NCBI GenBank assembly: GCA_949432885.1
Contig: CASQXY010000003.1
Location: forward strand, 51,633-115,632
DNA: 64,000 bases
Source: an uncultured bacterium
GTDB taxonomy: Bacteria; Bacillota; Clostridia; Christensenellales; CAG-917
Reading direction: 5' to 3'
In this document: positions 48,619 to 60,100 of the stretch, piece by piece
How positions within the stretch are numbered: position 1 is the first letter of the stretch
Layout of the letters: each line of letters opens with the position of its first letter
Position numbers and translations under genes: made by a program
The notes under the pieces: generated by a model
Database searches by the model: none
What the model saw: only the letters and a program-made list of their open reading frames with translations
What the model was told of the DNA's origin: nothing

Positions 48619-49824
48619 TTATGCGAGAAATTTTTCCGTAAGCTCCCACGGCTTTTCATATAATATGCCGCTCGCAGCCGCGCTTTTTTCGGAGTATTCG
48701 ACGTTGTGTCCCAAAACGCTGTCCGACCTAAAAAGCATATAAGGCACGGGCTCCGAGGTGTGCGTGCGAACGCTGACGGGAGTGTAATGGTCGGGCATAA
48801 CGAGCATTTTGAAAGGCTCTCCCGATTGCATAAGGCTTTCGTAGATAGGCGCGACGACCTTTTCGTCTATAAGCTCGATAGCCAGCTTTTTCCCCAGAGC
48901 GTCGCCTTGATGACCGCATTCGTCCGTGGCTTCCAAGTGTATCATGCAGAAGTCCGTTCCGCCTTTTAAGGCGGCGATTGCCGCCATTGCTTTTGCGGAA
49001 AAATCCGTGGTTATAGTGCCCGTCGCGCCCGCGACGTTTATATTTGTTATGCCGCCCGCAATCGCGATGCCTTTGAGCAAATCCACCGCGCTTATCATAG
49101 CTGCGCTTCTGCCGTATTTGGCGGTGAAACTGCCGATGGCGGGCTTTGTGCCCTCGCCCCAGAACCATAACGCGTTTGCAGGACGAAGACCTCTCGCTGC
49201 GCGCGCTTCGTTTACGGGGTGGTTGGACAGTATCAGATATGATTTGCGCATGATGTCGGTAAGCCTGTCCGCGAGGTCTCCTTTGGGCAGATATTCGCCT
49301 ATCCGCTTTCCCGTTATGTCGTGAGGCGGAGTGAGAAGCTCGTTCGGACGTTTATGCTCCGCGATAAGGCAATGTCTGTAACTTATCCCCGCGTGCAGAG
49401 AAAAGCCGTCGAGAGGGAGTATGTCGTCAAGGTCGCGAATCAGCGCGCGCGCCTCCTCGGTGCTTATCTCGCCCGCGCCGTAATCGGAAAGCGTTTTATT
49501 TTCAAAATCCCCGTCCCCTGCGAGCGTCACCAGATTTGCGCGCATAGCGAGGTCGTCGTCCTTCATCGTTACGCCCATGGACAGCGCTTCGAGAGGACTC
49601 CTGCCCGTATAACACTCGCGCACGTCGTAGCCGAGTACGCCCAGATTTGCGACGTCGCTCCCCGGTTTGAAGCCGTCGGGGACGGTTTTGACAAGACCTA
49701 TCTCGGAAGCGACCGCCAGTCTGTCCATAATAGGGGTGCGGGCGGCTTCGAGAGGAGTTTTCCCGTCGAATAAATCGATAGGATAGTCCGCCATTCCGTC
49801 TAAAAGTATAAGAGCGTATTTCAC
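48619..49824 (-). CDS. apgM: Phosphoglycerate mutase, cofactor-independent, archaeal type
   Basis: A 401-residue ApgM. KYALILLDGMADYPIDLFDGK at the N-terminus, VKTVPDGFKPGSDVANLGVLGYD, the metal-binding region with GDGDFENKT, and the C-terminal EATDECGHQGD and MPDHYTPVSVRTHTSEPVPY fit this alkaline-phosphatase-like family. It interconverts 3- and 2-phosphoglycerate in glycolysis using two divalent metals. GTG at 49824 is chosen: AGAGGTGG stands before it and the family sequence begins there. Some bacterial homologues act as homoserine kinase (ThrB-like) paralogues; that cannot be excluded. Confidence 0.87.
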   Translation of the reverse strand: MKYALILLDGMADYPIDLFDGKTPLEAARTPIMDRLAVASEIGLVKTVPDGFKPGSDVANLGVLGYDVRECYTGRSPLEALSMGVTMKDDDLAMRANLVTLAGDGDFENKTLSDYGAGEISTEEARALIRDLDDILPLDGFSLHAGISYRHCLIAEHKRPNELLTPPHDITGKRIGEYLPKGDLADRLTDIMRKSYLILSNHPVNEARAARGLRPANALWFWGEGTKPAIGSFTAKYGRSAAMISAVDLLKGIAIAGGITNINVAGATGTITTDFSAKAMAAIAALKGGTDFCMIHLEATDECGHQGDALGKKLAIELIDEKVVAPIYESLMQSGEPFKMLVMPDHYTPVSVRTHTSEPVPYMLFRSDSVLGHNVEYSEKSAAASGILYEKPWELTEKFLA

Positions 49825-50077
49825 GTGCCACCTCTTGCAATCGGGTTTATCATAGTGCTTTCCCTTGCATTTGTCAATTTTATATGATAAATTATGATAT
49901 TGAAGTAATATTGGGAAATGTCCGTATTCATTTCGCGCGCAATTCTGCGAAATGAAAATCGGGCGCAGATGAATGAAACTTCGCATCGCATCGGGCGAAC
50001 GGAATCCGCCTTATAGAATAATTTTGAAATGCGGTTCGATTTGTCTGTAAGCGCTAATAATAATTCGAGAGGAAAGC

Positions 50078-52027
50078 GTGGCAAAATCCGTTGACAAAAA
50101 CCTGAAAAAACTGCCGCTGGGCGCTATCCGCGCCGAGGGGTGGCTGAAAGACGAGATGCTTCACATGTGCGACCTGCAAAAGAGGCTTGGCGCATTGCAA
50201 GGTCTTGTCAAAAACGGCGAGTGGCAAGGCGGCGAAAGTCTGCCCAGATACGCACGCGGTCTCACGCTGCTCGCGGCGGCTCTCGACGATAAAAATTTGA
50301 AGGACAGGATGTCGGGATTTTTTCAACCCATACTCAACAGCGCAAACGAGGGAGGGGATTTCGGGTCAAGACAATATCGTTCGCTTACCCCGAAGATTGA
50401 GGCAATTAAGGCGCTTTTGAGCAATTACGAGTATACGGGTTCGGACAGAATACTCGCTTTTCTCAAAAAGTATTTCAAGAATCAGTACAACACCTACGAT
50501 ATAACGCCGTGCTGGTATAATTCCAGAGCGCGTCTTTTGGAGGAAATACCCGCGCTCGAAGCGGTGTACCGCGCCACTGATTTGGAGTGGCTGCAGGATT
50601 TGGGCGAAAAACTGCGCGACAGTTCCAACGACTGGTTTAAGCTGTCCGACAAATTTCATTATAAAGCGCCGGCGTACAAATACGTTTCGGATTCCGCGCT
50701 TAAAAAGTTGGCGAAGCAGATTTCTGCGTATGAGAAGTACGAGCTTGCCCCCAAGGTCAAGCCGCTCACGCCCGATTTTGTGGAAAAAAATTGGAAAAAA
50801 CAGCAAAAAGCCGTTGAAACTGACGGCGTAAACCTCGCAAAAGCGGTGAAGTATGCAGCCGTATACGGCAGATTTGTCGGAGATGATTCTCTCAAAAACC
50901 TTTCCGTCAAGCTGGTGCAGTCGCTTATGAGGTATCACGGAACGGCGCTCGGCATGTTTACTTCGGACACAAGGCTGTTCGGGTCGGGTCCCGTGCGCGG
51001 CGTGGACGTGCAGGCGTCCGTTGAGATGATTGAATCTCTTATCGAGGTCATAAAGGAGACGGGAGATTATTTTCTTGTCGATTTGCTGGAAAGGATTACT
51101 TTCAACGCCGTTGCCGCCGCGTGCTTCGATGATTGCTCCGCGGTGCAGGACGTGTTGCTCGTAAATCAGATCGAGGCTTCTCCCAATAGAAGAATGCCGC
51201 ATAGCGAAAGCGAATTCGGAAACGCTTTTATCACAAAAAAGCTGTCCAAGGGCGCGATTGCCGCACTGAGCGCGTTTCCGCTTTATATGCAGGCGGCGTG
51301 CATGATAAAGGACGACGAGCTGAATTTCCTCACCTATACGCCCTGCGATATGGATATTTCGATTGGAGGAAGCAGACTTACGATAAGCGAAAGGACGGGA
51401 TATCCCTTCAGAAATACCGTGGTGTTTAAGGTGGAGCAGGCGGACGGCGAGCCCGAGGTAAAGATAAACTTCCGCGTTCCCAAAAACATGACTATGCAGC
51501 TCATTACGGGCGGGCAGGTCGTCGCAAGCGGAACAAAGGAAATCACCGTCAAATGCGTTTTGCGCAAGGGAAGCACGTTTATGCTCAAAATGGACATTCC
51601 GCTCACCGTGGAAACGAACGGGGATTCAACGTACAGTCTGTTTAAGGGCAATCTGCTTATGTCCTTGAAGCTTCCATATGAACAGCGCGTCGGAGAAACG
51701 GACGGCAGGATAATCAGCTTGAATTTCCTAAAAAAGTGGAATATCGCGCCCGTGCTGGCAAGAAGAATGAGAAACGGAGCGAGAACGCTGTATGAGGACG
51801 AGATTACTGCGGTGCACAATATCACGTCCACGCCATTTTCCTTCGAGGAGCCGCCCTTCGAGCTTAAAATACGCTCGAAAAACGTGATGAATTGGGAATA
51901 CGACATTTACGGATATTCTGAAATTCCATCTAAACCGTCCTATTCCGAAGAAACGCTGGAAAGGATATACGTGCCCTTCGGATGCTCGCGTTTGCACGTG
52001 GCGCAGTTCCCCAAATGTCTTAAATAG
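50078..52027 (+). CDS. Divergent GH127-like (beta-L-arabinofuranosidase family) protein
   Basis: A 649-residue protein. LPLGAIRAEGWLKDEMLHM at the start, WYNSRARLLEEIPALEAVYRAT (about 146) and GMFTSDTRLF...VEMIESLIEVIKETGD (about 300) match the alpha/alpha-barrel of DUF1680/GH127 proteins. A beta-sandwich C-terminal part follows. The active site of known members uses a Glu, a pair of Cys in an E-T-C segment, and a C-C-P segment to bind zinc. Here the matching segment reads VDVQASVEM, and no C-C-P segment is visible, so activity may differ or be lost. No signal peptide. GTG start with GAGAGGAAAG upstream. Confidence 0.65.
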   Translation: MAKSVDKNLKKLPLGAIRAEGWLKDEMLHMCDLQKRLGALQGLVKNGEWQGGESLPRYARGLTLLAAALDDKNLKDRMSGFFQPILNSANEGGDFGSRQYRSLTPKIEAIKALLSNYEYTGSDRILAFLKKYFKNQYNTYDITPCWYNSRARLLEEIPALEAVYRATDLEWLQDLGEKLRDSSNDWFKLSDKFHYKAPAYKYVSDSALKKLAKQISAYEKYELAPKVKPLTPDFVEKNWKKQQKAVETDGVNLAKAVKYAAVYGRFVGDDSLKNLSVKLVQSLMRYHGTALGMFTSDTRLFGSGPVRGVDVQASVEMIESLIEVIKETGDYFLVDLLERITFNAVAAACFDDCSAVQDVLLVNQIEASPNRRMPHSESEFGNAFITKKLSKGAIAALSAFPLYMQAACMIKDDELNFLTYTPCDMDISIGGSRLTISERTGYPFRNTVVFKVEQADGEPEVKINFRVPKNMTMQLITGGQVVASGTKEITVKCVLRKGSTFMLKMDIPLTVETNGDSTYSLFKGNLLMSLKLPYEQRVGETDGRIISLNFLKKWNIAPVLARRMRNGARTLYEDEITAVHNITSTPFSFEEPPFELKIRSKNVMNWEYDIYGYSEIPSKPSYSEETLERIYVPFGCSRLHVAQFPKCLK

Positions 52028-52038
52028 AGAGGATGCCG

Positions 52039-52617
52039 ATGAAAACTCTTGAAAGAAGATTTTCCAAAACGGATAGAATAATCGCCAAAGCGCACTTTTC
52101 GAGCGCGGTTTATCTGCGCAATTTGCTCGTTGCCCTTATTCTCGGCGGAATTATAGGCGTTCTGTGGGGCTTCAACGAACAGATAGAGAGAGTTGTATTC
52201 AAGCACGACCACGTTATGTATTTCACGGATGATATTATGAAATGGGTGCTTGTCGGAGCGGCGGCGTTCGTACTCCTCGGCTTGATTGTGCGTGCTATAT
52301 CTATATATTCCAAGGAGTTTATAGTGACCGAAGATAAGCTGGCTGTGCGAAAGGGCTTTCTGTCCGTTGTCAACGATACGATTCCTCTAAGCAAAATTAT
52401 TAATATAGAGACAAAACAGCGCCTTTTCCAACGTCTGTTGAATTTCGGAACCATTACCGTTTATTCCGACGGACTTCTGCCGATTAGCGTGAGCGGGGTC
52501 AAGGCGGTGGACAGGCTTTCGAGGCGCATACTGAAACAGGTGGACGCGGCGAAGAGAGAAGCGGAAGGCAGACGTATGCAACTGCAATTAGCGCAACACG
52601 TGCCTAAGCATAAATAA
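52039..52617 (+). CDS. PH-domain membrane protein (YdbS-like)
   Basis: A 192-residue protein. Two hydrophobic helices (about 26-46 and 70-92) are followed by a bacterial PH domain: SKEFIVTEDKLAVRKGFLSVVNDTIPLSKIINIE...TITVYSDG. This is the arrangement of the bPH2/DUF304 proteins of Firmicutes. Its PH domain faces the cytoplasm. A charged C-terminal helix (QVDAAKREAEGRRMQLQ) ends it. The second ATG (52039) is used because AGAGAGGA is correctly spaced for it, not for the ATG at 52033. It follows the GH127-like gene after 11 bp. Function is unknown. Confidence 0.8.
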   Translation: MKTLERRFSKTDRIIAKAHFSSAVYLRNLLVALILGGIIGVLWGFNEQIERVVFKHDHVMYFTDDIMKWVLVGAAAFVLLGLIVRAISIYSKEFIVTEDKLAVRKGFLSVVNDTIPLSKIINIETKQRLFQRLLNFGTITVYSDGLLPISVSGVKAVDRLSRRILKQVDAAKREAEGRRMQLQLAQHVPKHK

Positions 52618-52640
52618 ACTTTATTCAGCAAAATTTCTGC

Positions 52641-52672
52641 AAAAACAGCCGATTTCCGCGGCTGTTTTTTGT
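52641..52672 (+). terminator. Terminator after the PH-domain gene
   Basis: AAAACAGCCG / CGGCTGTTTT stem with T6 after it. The rest of the gap to 52811 shows nothing. Confidence 0.8.
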
Positions 52673-52811
52673 TTTTCGATATCGAGGATAAAACGCGTAT
52701 TGACCTTTTCGGGTCTGCGGATTATGTCGTTTTCGGGTCGGAAAAGTCGAAAGCCGCCCACATAGAAGTCATAGCGCATTCGTCGAAAATCGACATTCTA
52801 ATCGAATATTT

Positions 52812-53705
52812 TTATATGCCGAAGCTTCCGGGGGTTATAAAAAGATAGGAAATCGCGGCAAGCAGAAGAGCCATTGCCGCTACGTGCAAAACGTAGATTA
52901 TAAGCGCGTGTCTTCCGATAAACCTCATGGGCGCGCTCCATTTGCCTTCCAGCGCAGGAAGCAGAGACCTGCGCCTGCCGTAGAGTATAGGAGCAATCGC
53001 TACGCCGGCGAAATAATAAGCCGCGTACGGAACCAACGTAAATAGGTCGCCCGGAGAGAACTCTGCCTGTTTATAAAACAGGGAGGGGTTGCCGCGGATA
53101 TCGTGAGGCGGAAATATGACGGCAAAAATCTTCGGCGTGCTCCTCGGCGGAGTGTAGCAGAAGTACAGAATCAGCGTTATGCCTATTATGCCCGCCGCTA
53201 TGCGTGATATCGCGTAGCTATCGTACTTGCATGCATAGGATATCAACGCGTAGAGGAGCATGCAGACGGCGAGGAAATCGAGCACTCCGAAGACGGTGAG
53301 TATCCCGCCTATATTCATGACCTCCTGCGCGAAGAGAGTGCAGAAAGAGTATAATATCGCAACAATCATCAGCTGCGCGCCGCGCTTGCGGTTGGAGCGC
53401 GAAAGCGTGCAGGATATGCCCGAAATTCCGAAAAAAAGCAACAGAACGATATTGTGTATAACCGTGCGCAGGTCCGAAAGCGTCCACCAGTAGCAGGCTC
53501 TGCAAAACGCGTCTCCCAAGCCCTGTGAGTAATAACCGTAGCCGTACCAAGACGGTGCGAAGAAATCTGCGAGCAGTATGGTCAGATGGTCCAAAATCAT
53601 CAGAAATACGCAAAAACCGCGTATAAAATCAATTTCCCATATTCTTTTTGAGGGAATGTAACGAGCCCGAACGTTATAAGGAATGGATTGATAGGCTGTC
53701 GGCAT
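52812..53705 (-). CDS. HGSNAT-like membrane acyltransferase (DUF1624)
   Basis: A 297-residue membrane protein with eight to ten helices. RIWEIDFIRGFCVFLMILDHL near the N-terminus and MRFIGRHALIIYVLHV near the C-terminus are hallmarks of the heparan-alpha-glucosaminide N-acetyltransferase catalytic domain family in bacteria. Members are thought to move acetyl groups across the membrane to sugars. The ATG at 53705 is chosen because a perfect promoter ends 7 nt before it; an earlier in-frame start would lie upstream of that promoter's own start point. It would thus be translated from a leaderless mRNA. Confidence 0.85.
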   Translation of the reverse strand: MPTAYQSIPYNVRARYIPSKRIWEIDFIRGFCVFLMILDHLTILLADFFAPSWYGYGYYSQGLGDAFCRACYWWTLSDLRTVIHNIVLLLFFGISGISCTLSRSNRKRGAQLMIVAILYSFCTLFAQEVMNIGGILTVFGVLDFLAVCMLLYALISYACKYDSYAISRIAAGIIGITLILYFCYTPPRSTPKIFAVIFPPHDIRGNPSLFYKQAEFSPGDLFTLVPYAAYYFAGVAIAPILYGRRRSLLPALEGKWSAPMRFIGRHALIIYVLHVAAMALLLAAISYLFITPGSFGI

Positions 53706-53712
53706 AACTAGA

Positions 53713-53741
53713 ATTATATCATCGGCATGGCTTGCTGTCAA
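53713..53741 (-). promoter_or_regulatory. Perfect consensus promoter, leaderless
   Basis: On the minus strand: TTGACA (53741-53736), 17 bp, TATAAT (53718-53713), then 7 nt and the ATG at 53705. Confidence 0.85.
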
Positions 53742-54021
53742 TCGTGTGCGAAACGAAGAAAAAAATTAAAAAATGCCATTAGAATACCGAAAATAATATT
53801 TTTCGCAATGGTAAATTTTGCCTCCGCAAATATTTTCTGGGGTTTATTCGTATTTTTTTCGGAAGGTTTCCGATTCTGCGCACCGATTGCGAAATGAGGG
53901 GAAATATTTCCGAAAAGCCGGTCGGAAGTAGTTCAAAGCGCGGCGGTACACACAATCGCTTGTGGGTGAAAACAGCACTTGCCGCAATATTTTGGAATAT
54001 AATGGGAAACCAAATTGACCC
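53742..54021. other. 280-bp intergenic region between divergent genes
   Basis: AT-rich with short inverted repeats (CGGAA-GGT-TTCCG near 53860; GGAAATATTTCC near 53900). No gene is visible. Confidence 0.4.
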
Positions 54022-54050
54022 TTGACACATATGTCATAGCGGGGTATAAT
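54022..54050 (+). promoter_or_regulatory. Consensus promoter of the giant lipoprotein gene
   Basis: TTGACA, 17 bp, TATAAT. The inverted repeat TGACA-CATA-TGTCA (54023-54036) overlaps the -35 box and could be an operator. The 5' leader is about 49 nt and holds GGAGGA before the ATG. Confidence 0.85.
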
Positions 54051-54105
54051 TTTAGCGTATGATATCTATGTACGCGTATGCGTGCGTAGGTTTCGGAGGA
54101 AGATT

Positions 54106-57100
54106 ATGAGAAAGAGAAGACTGTCGGTAGTCCTGTTGCTGGTGCTCGTGGTTATTATGACCGCGGTATTTGCGGCTTGCAATCCGACGCAACCAAACGA
54201 TTCGGGCGATTTGCCCAACCTCAATCCCGGCGATCCCAATGACCCGGGTATATCGGAGTCTCAGACGATAAGCTCTCAGAAGGCGTGGACGATGCTCAAA
54301 GAAGCCGCGTTTGCCGCCGCCACCAAGGAGAACGACAATAGGTACATAAGTTTCGATACCTCGTTTATCCTCGGATTCGGCAAGGACGGATACGAGAGCC
54401 TGTTCGTGATGCGCGTCGCCGCCGCAATAGACAATAAGGCAAAGCAAAACGGCAACGATGACAGCGAAATGCTCATAGAGCTGCGCCAGTTTGAAAAGAG
54501 CGCGCTCGGTGCCGCCGCTGCGGATACAAACGAGCTGTCCCGTCTTACCGCAAACGGGGAGGGAAAACTCCTCGCGGGCTTTTACTATTACGAAGGCAAG
54601 CTGGTCGCGGATGTGCGCGGCATAAAGCGCGCCGCGGGGCAGAAGGACGAAGCGGTCCACGTCGTATGGACGGATAATATCGATATGGCGAAGTTCGCCG
54701 CAGGTCTTACCGACGCTTTCGACAAACTGAATATTTCCAATATAGTCTTCAATCAGCTTTTCGGCTATGATATCGGCAGCCTTATCAAAAATCTCATCGG
54801 TCTCGACCTTGTCAATCTTACGGTCGAGGACATTATCGTGAACTTCCTCCTCGGCAACTCCAACTCCGCGCTCGTTGAAAAGAGCGACGGTCTCAAAACA
54901 ATAAAAATTCCTTGCGACCTTTCTCTTGTCGCAAGCGTTCTTCCTCTTCTTCAAAGCCTCATTTCCGAGGATATTATCGGCATAGTAAACAAAGTTATAG
55001 GTCTCGACCTCGGCAAGCTCGGCGCGCTTGCCGGCATGGCGCTGTATATCGAAGCGGATATACAAAACGATATGCTCAAAGGCGTTCAAACGAGCTTGGA
55101 CGTGAATTTCAATTCCAAGATATCCGAAGAAGTTCTCAACAAATACGGTGAATTCCAAAGCGAATTCGGACTTGCTCTAGGATATACCTCGGCGGAATTT
55201 GTCGGAACTCCCGAGCTGGATTTGGTCAAAACCCTCAAAAACCGCAAATACAACGATAAAACCGACCAGAGCTTCTACGATTTTATCGCCGAGAAGACGG
55301 AAACGTATTCCGTTTTGACTTTTGAGGGCAATCTGACGCTTACGCTCGACATAAACAAGAAGACGGTGACGATAGACGATATTATCGGTTCTTTCGGCAC
55401 GCTTTTCTCGAATATTCTGAAAAACGGTCTCGGCGACGCTATGTACGACAGCCTGTCCGCTTTGTTCGGGAAGGAAATACATTTCGGACAGCAGAGAAAT
55501 CAAGTTATTCTCAACGTCCGCGCGGATATCAATACCAAAACTCCTTCCGAAACCAAGATAGCGGTCGAACTCAGAGGCGAAAACAATAAAGTGCGCCTCG
55601 GCGCGTATTACGACGGCAGGACAAACGCGGTTTATATCGACGCGAGCGGAGTGTTCGGCGACGACAATACGAAGCTCAAACTTACGGATATAAAACTGCA
55701 TGAAATCCTCGACGAACTGTTCGATAAGCTGCTCGACACTATCATAGACGCGATAAACGGTCTCAGCGGCTCCTCGGCGAAGGCGCAGTATGCGGAGCTC
55801 GCTTCCGACGGAACGATAATCAAACAGCATTCGGGCATGGTGTCGGACGGCGGAAACGATATTTACGACACGATGAGCCTTATAAACGCAATTCTCGACA
55901 ACGTCGACGTTGCGATGAACGGCGATATATTCAATATCAATACGGTCGCGGTGCAACTGACGCAGGATATACTGGATTATATTCTCAGTCTGGTGTTTGC
56001 GCCCGACGGAAATCTTGCTGGCGGCACGGTGCCCATTGTGGACGCGAATCTTATCTATAAGAACCTCGGCTTCGCAAAGGAAAAATCTCTTACCGTAAAC
56101 GCGGGCTTCGGCGTAAGCAAGGACGATACGCTTGTTGATTTGCAGATAAAGGGCGATATCAAGTTCGGCTCCGTCGTAGACCCCGATGGCTTCCAGACTC
56201 TGTTTGACAGTATAGACGACTCCGAGTATCTTACTCTGCTCCAAGACGGTACGCTGAATACGGATATTCTGCATATCAACGTATCTACGGACGTGTCGAT
56301 TGATATAGAGGCGCTGCGCGGCACTCTTGCGCAACTCAAAATCAACCTCGACGAGATAGAATTCAACGACAGCCTCAAAGGTCTGATGCTTGACGTGCTG
56401 TTTGAACTCGATTCCATAAAGGGCGGTCTGTCGGCGCAGATTTGCCTTGACCTCGATTTGTCGGGCGGTCTGTCTATGTCCGCTATTCTCAATTCCACGG
56501 CGATGATACGTCTTATCAAAAACAGCGACGGGGGCGAAGTCCTCTCAATCTATTTGCAGGACGGATTCATCTATATCGACGCTCACGTGCTTTGCATAAA
56601 CGCGGAGAGAATCGCAATCAACCTCGAAGAGCTTATGGTGATGCTCGGCGTGGATTTCGGAGGAAATAAGGACGAAGCGCAGGGCGCCGCCGACGATGAG
56701 CAGACGGGCGACACTCAGATAACCGCGGATAAAATCATCGTTATGCTGGCAGGCATGATTGACGGCTTCTCGATGATGAAAAATTCGATTTCCGTCACTT
56801 TTGCCACGGATATTCTCAACAAAGTACTCGATATGCTCGATATCAAGGGCATTACCTTCGATTTCTCGGACGCGAGCGCAAAGGGCGGTATAAACATTAC
56901 GCTTGCCGACGGCCTGAATCTTACGGATTTGCGCCTAGGTTTGAATTTCGGAATCGGAGAGAATTTCAACTTCGATATCGGCGTCACGGGCTTGCAGGCG
57001 GGTATGTCGGACACAAATACGCGCTATCTCGATGAATTTTCGTCCGCGCCTTCGACCGCATACGTTGAAATACTCAAATATCCCTATCTGTCTCTCGACG

Positions 57101-60100
57101 TTACGCTGGGCGCGGAACTCTCCGTTTGCGAAGGCGAAACCAATATCGTATTCGGAAGCGTAGGCACGCACTGGCTCAAAAAGGTGGAAAATCCCGACGC
57201 GCCGGGAGAATATCTGTATATTTATCAATCCATAGACGACGAACCCGTTCCGTCGAACTACGCGGGACTGCTGTATTATAAGGACGCGGACGGCGTTTGG
57301 AGAGAGGCGTATTCCAGCTCTATTACCGTGGGCTTCCGCGAGCAGGGTGACTTTGCGTATAAACTTAATGTAAGCGCGCGCCTCGACCTGACCGCGATTT
57401 TGGATTATCTGCTCGGCAAAAATCAGAATATAAGCACGAAAGACGACAGGTCTGAGCTTATGATACAGCTTACGGGCAGCAAATTCGGCGGCGCGGAGCA
57501 GGTGTTGATAGGCTTGTATTATCTGCCGGGCGTGCTCTACGTGGACGCGAGCAATTTCGGATTTAACAAATTCGAGACTCATATAGATTTGTACGACCTT
57601 ATTCTCAAAATGATAGCCAAGGATTCGTCTATCGTCATAAACGGCACCGCAATGGACGGCTCCGAGGCGATGGCGGCGGCTGTAAACGGCGAGCTCGGCT
57701 ATGCCGAGAGAAGAGCGCTTGCGCTTACCCTTATTGCAACGCTCACGTCGGAGGATTTCACGATAGAAGTCGCCAAAGGTCTTGTCGAAATGCTGTTTGA
57801 GCTTACGGGAATCGACGTTACGGAAATGACGGCGTGGATTAATGTGGCTTGGGACAACCTCGAAAGCAGAGACGGGAAGGCGTTCAGAATAAAGGCGGAT
57901 ATCAAGGGCTCCAACAACGAGGAAAATATCGGCGCGGAGATTTACGCGAGCGATTTGGGCATTAAAATCGGCGGCGATTCTCTTGGAAATATACTCGTAG
58001 ATTACTCGGATAAGGCGACGGGAGATATTCAGCAGATTCCTATCGCAGAGTATGTCGGCAAGGAAGATATAGGCTTTGAGCTCAATGTTCCTATTTTGAA
58101 CGAGTACGGAGATATCGTAATTCCGTCCGTATTTGCGGAACTCAAAGGCACTTTCAGCATCGGCGCGGACGCAGGCAGTCACGACTGGACGGTAGGTCAG
58201 TGGCTTTCCGCATTTATTGCGGACGATTCCAGCGCGGTGAGCTCTTTCCTCAACGATTTGGTGCTTTCTTACAGCGTACCCGTGCCCGCGGGCTCCGAAA
58301 TCGGCTTCCGCGTCGCGCTCAATCTGAGGCTCGATAACAGCACTCCCATAGACTTTATCGAGAATGCTGTATTTGCCGAAATCGCCGAAGCCAATAAAAA
58401 AGATATTTTATCTAAATACGACGAAATATACAGAAAAGAGGGCACAAAGTATTATCTGCTGACCGAAGACGAAAGGAAGAACACGAATACCTATGAAGGC
58501 GCGCTCTATATCAAGCAGTATATTCCCAACGGACTCGCTGTCGTAGAGCTTACAGCGAAGAAGCATACGGGCGTAGCGTATCTCAAAATGGGCGAGAACT
58601 ACGTCAAAGTCACGGTGACGGAGGATAACGCCGACGACTTTGCGAACGATACTCTTTACGTATCGGCGTCCCTGTTCAATTTGGATTACATACTGTCTCA
58701 CTCCGATTTGGCAATCGAGCTTTACAGCAAGTCGATAACCGACGTGGACAATATGACCCCCGAACAGCGCTCCGACGCCACCTTGCTTGCCGTAAGACTC
58801 GTATACACGGGCGATTTCCTCGGATATGCGGCGGGTACGCTGTACTTGGATTTGAAGGACGACTTCAATATCGCGGTGGCGAATATCAACGTTGCGGATT
58901 TGCTTGCGTCGTTTAATAAAACCACAGACGGTAATAAGGATAATAATAACAATAAAGAAGACGAAGCTGTAACGGGCGCGGAGCAGTCGGGAGGAGTTAT
59001 TTCCACCGTTCTCGGCAATCTGAGCGATTACATAGGCGGAATTACGGTCGATAAGGTCGGCGCGCAGGTCAACTTTGCCGAGGCGCTCGTCACCGCTCTT
59101 GTCAACATGATTGCAAAGACCGATATCGCTCCCGAGGATTTCATCAAACTCAATCCTACTGACAGCTATCTGAGCTTTGCTTGGAAGTATGCGCTTGCGC
59201 TTCAACTCAAAATAGACCCCGTATATCTCGGTCTCGAAATTTCGGGTCTGAGCTTCGGCATAGGCACGGACGATTCCGTACTTCCCGACGACTTCGAGAG
59301 CGGAAAGTATACTAGTACGGAAAATCTCGACAATATTACGGTGAGCGCGAAGCTCAATCTCGACCTCGAAATAAAGGAACAGAAAGAGGAAATCAGAATC
59401 GAGAAATACATCGATTTGTTCATAAAGAATACGGGTCTCGCACTGGGCATCAAATTCGATTGCGATATGACGTACAATCTTGCGCTTACGTTGGGCGCGA
59501 ACCTCACGCTGAACAATCCCAACGACACCAAGATTATCATTGAGCTTGCAAACGTTCTCGAAAACAAGAATATTTTGGCTATTTACGTCGACGGAGCATC
59601 CGTGTATATCGATTTCGGAAGTTTTGCGGAAGAGGCGTTCTACGTAGAGGACACTGCTATTGCAAAAAAGATTTGCGAGCTTGTTTCAAGCCTGCTCGGC
59701 AAGGTGAAAGACAATACTGCGGGAGAAGCCTTGGCTGCGGCCGAGGGCGCGCCCGAAGGGTTGACCGCGGAAGAGCAGATGCAAATTATGCTCAACATCT
59801 CCGATAAGAGACTCGGCGCTCTTGTGACTCAAAACGTGCTTGTGGGAATTATCGCGGCGCTTGCGGGAGATAAATCCGTATACACCGTTATAAATCCCGC
59901 AGTCGAAGAGGGCGAAGAGCTTGCCGCGGACAAATTTGAAGGCTACTACGTCGAACGCTACAATCAGATCGATGACAAAAAATTCGTAGAAGCGGAAGAC
60001 GGCGTGTACGTGAAAGAATATATTAACGACCGCGTTACGGGAATTCCTATCGAGGACAGAACAAATCTTCCCGAAATCATGGAGAAGTCGGGCGTATACG

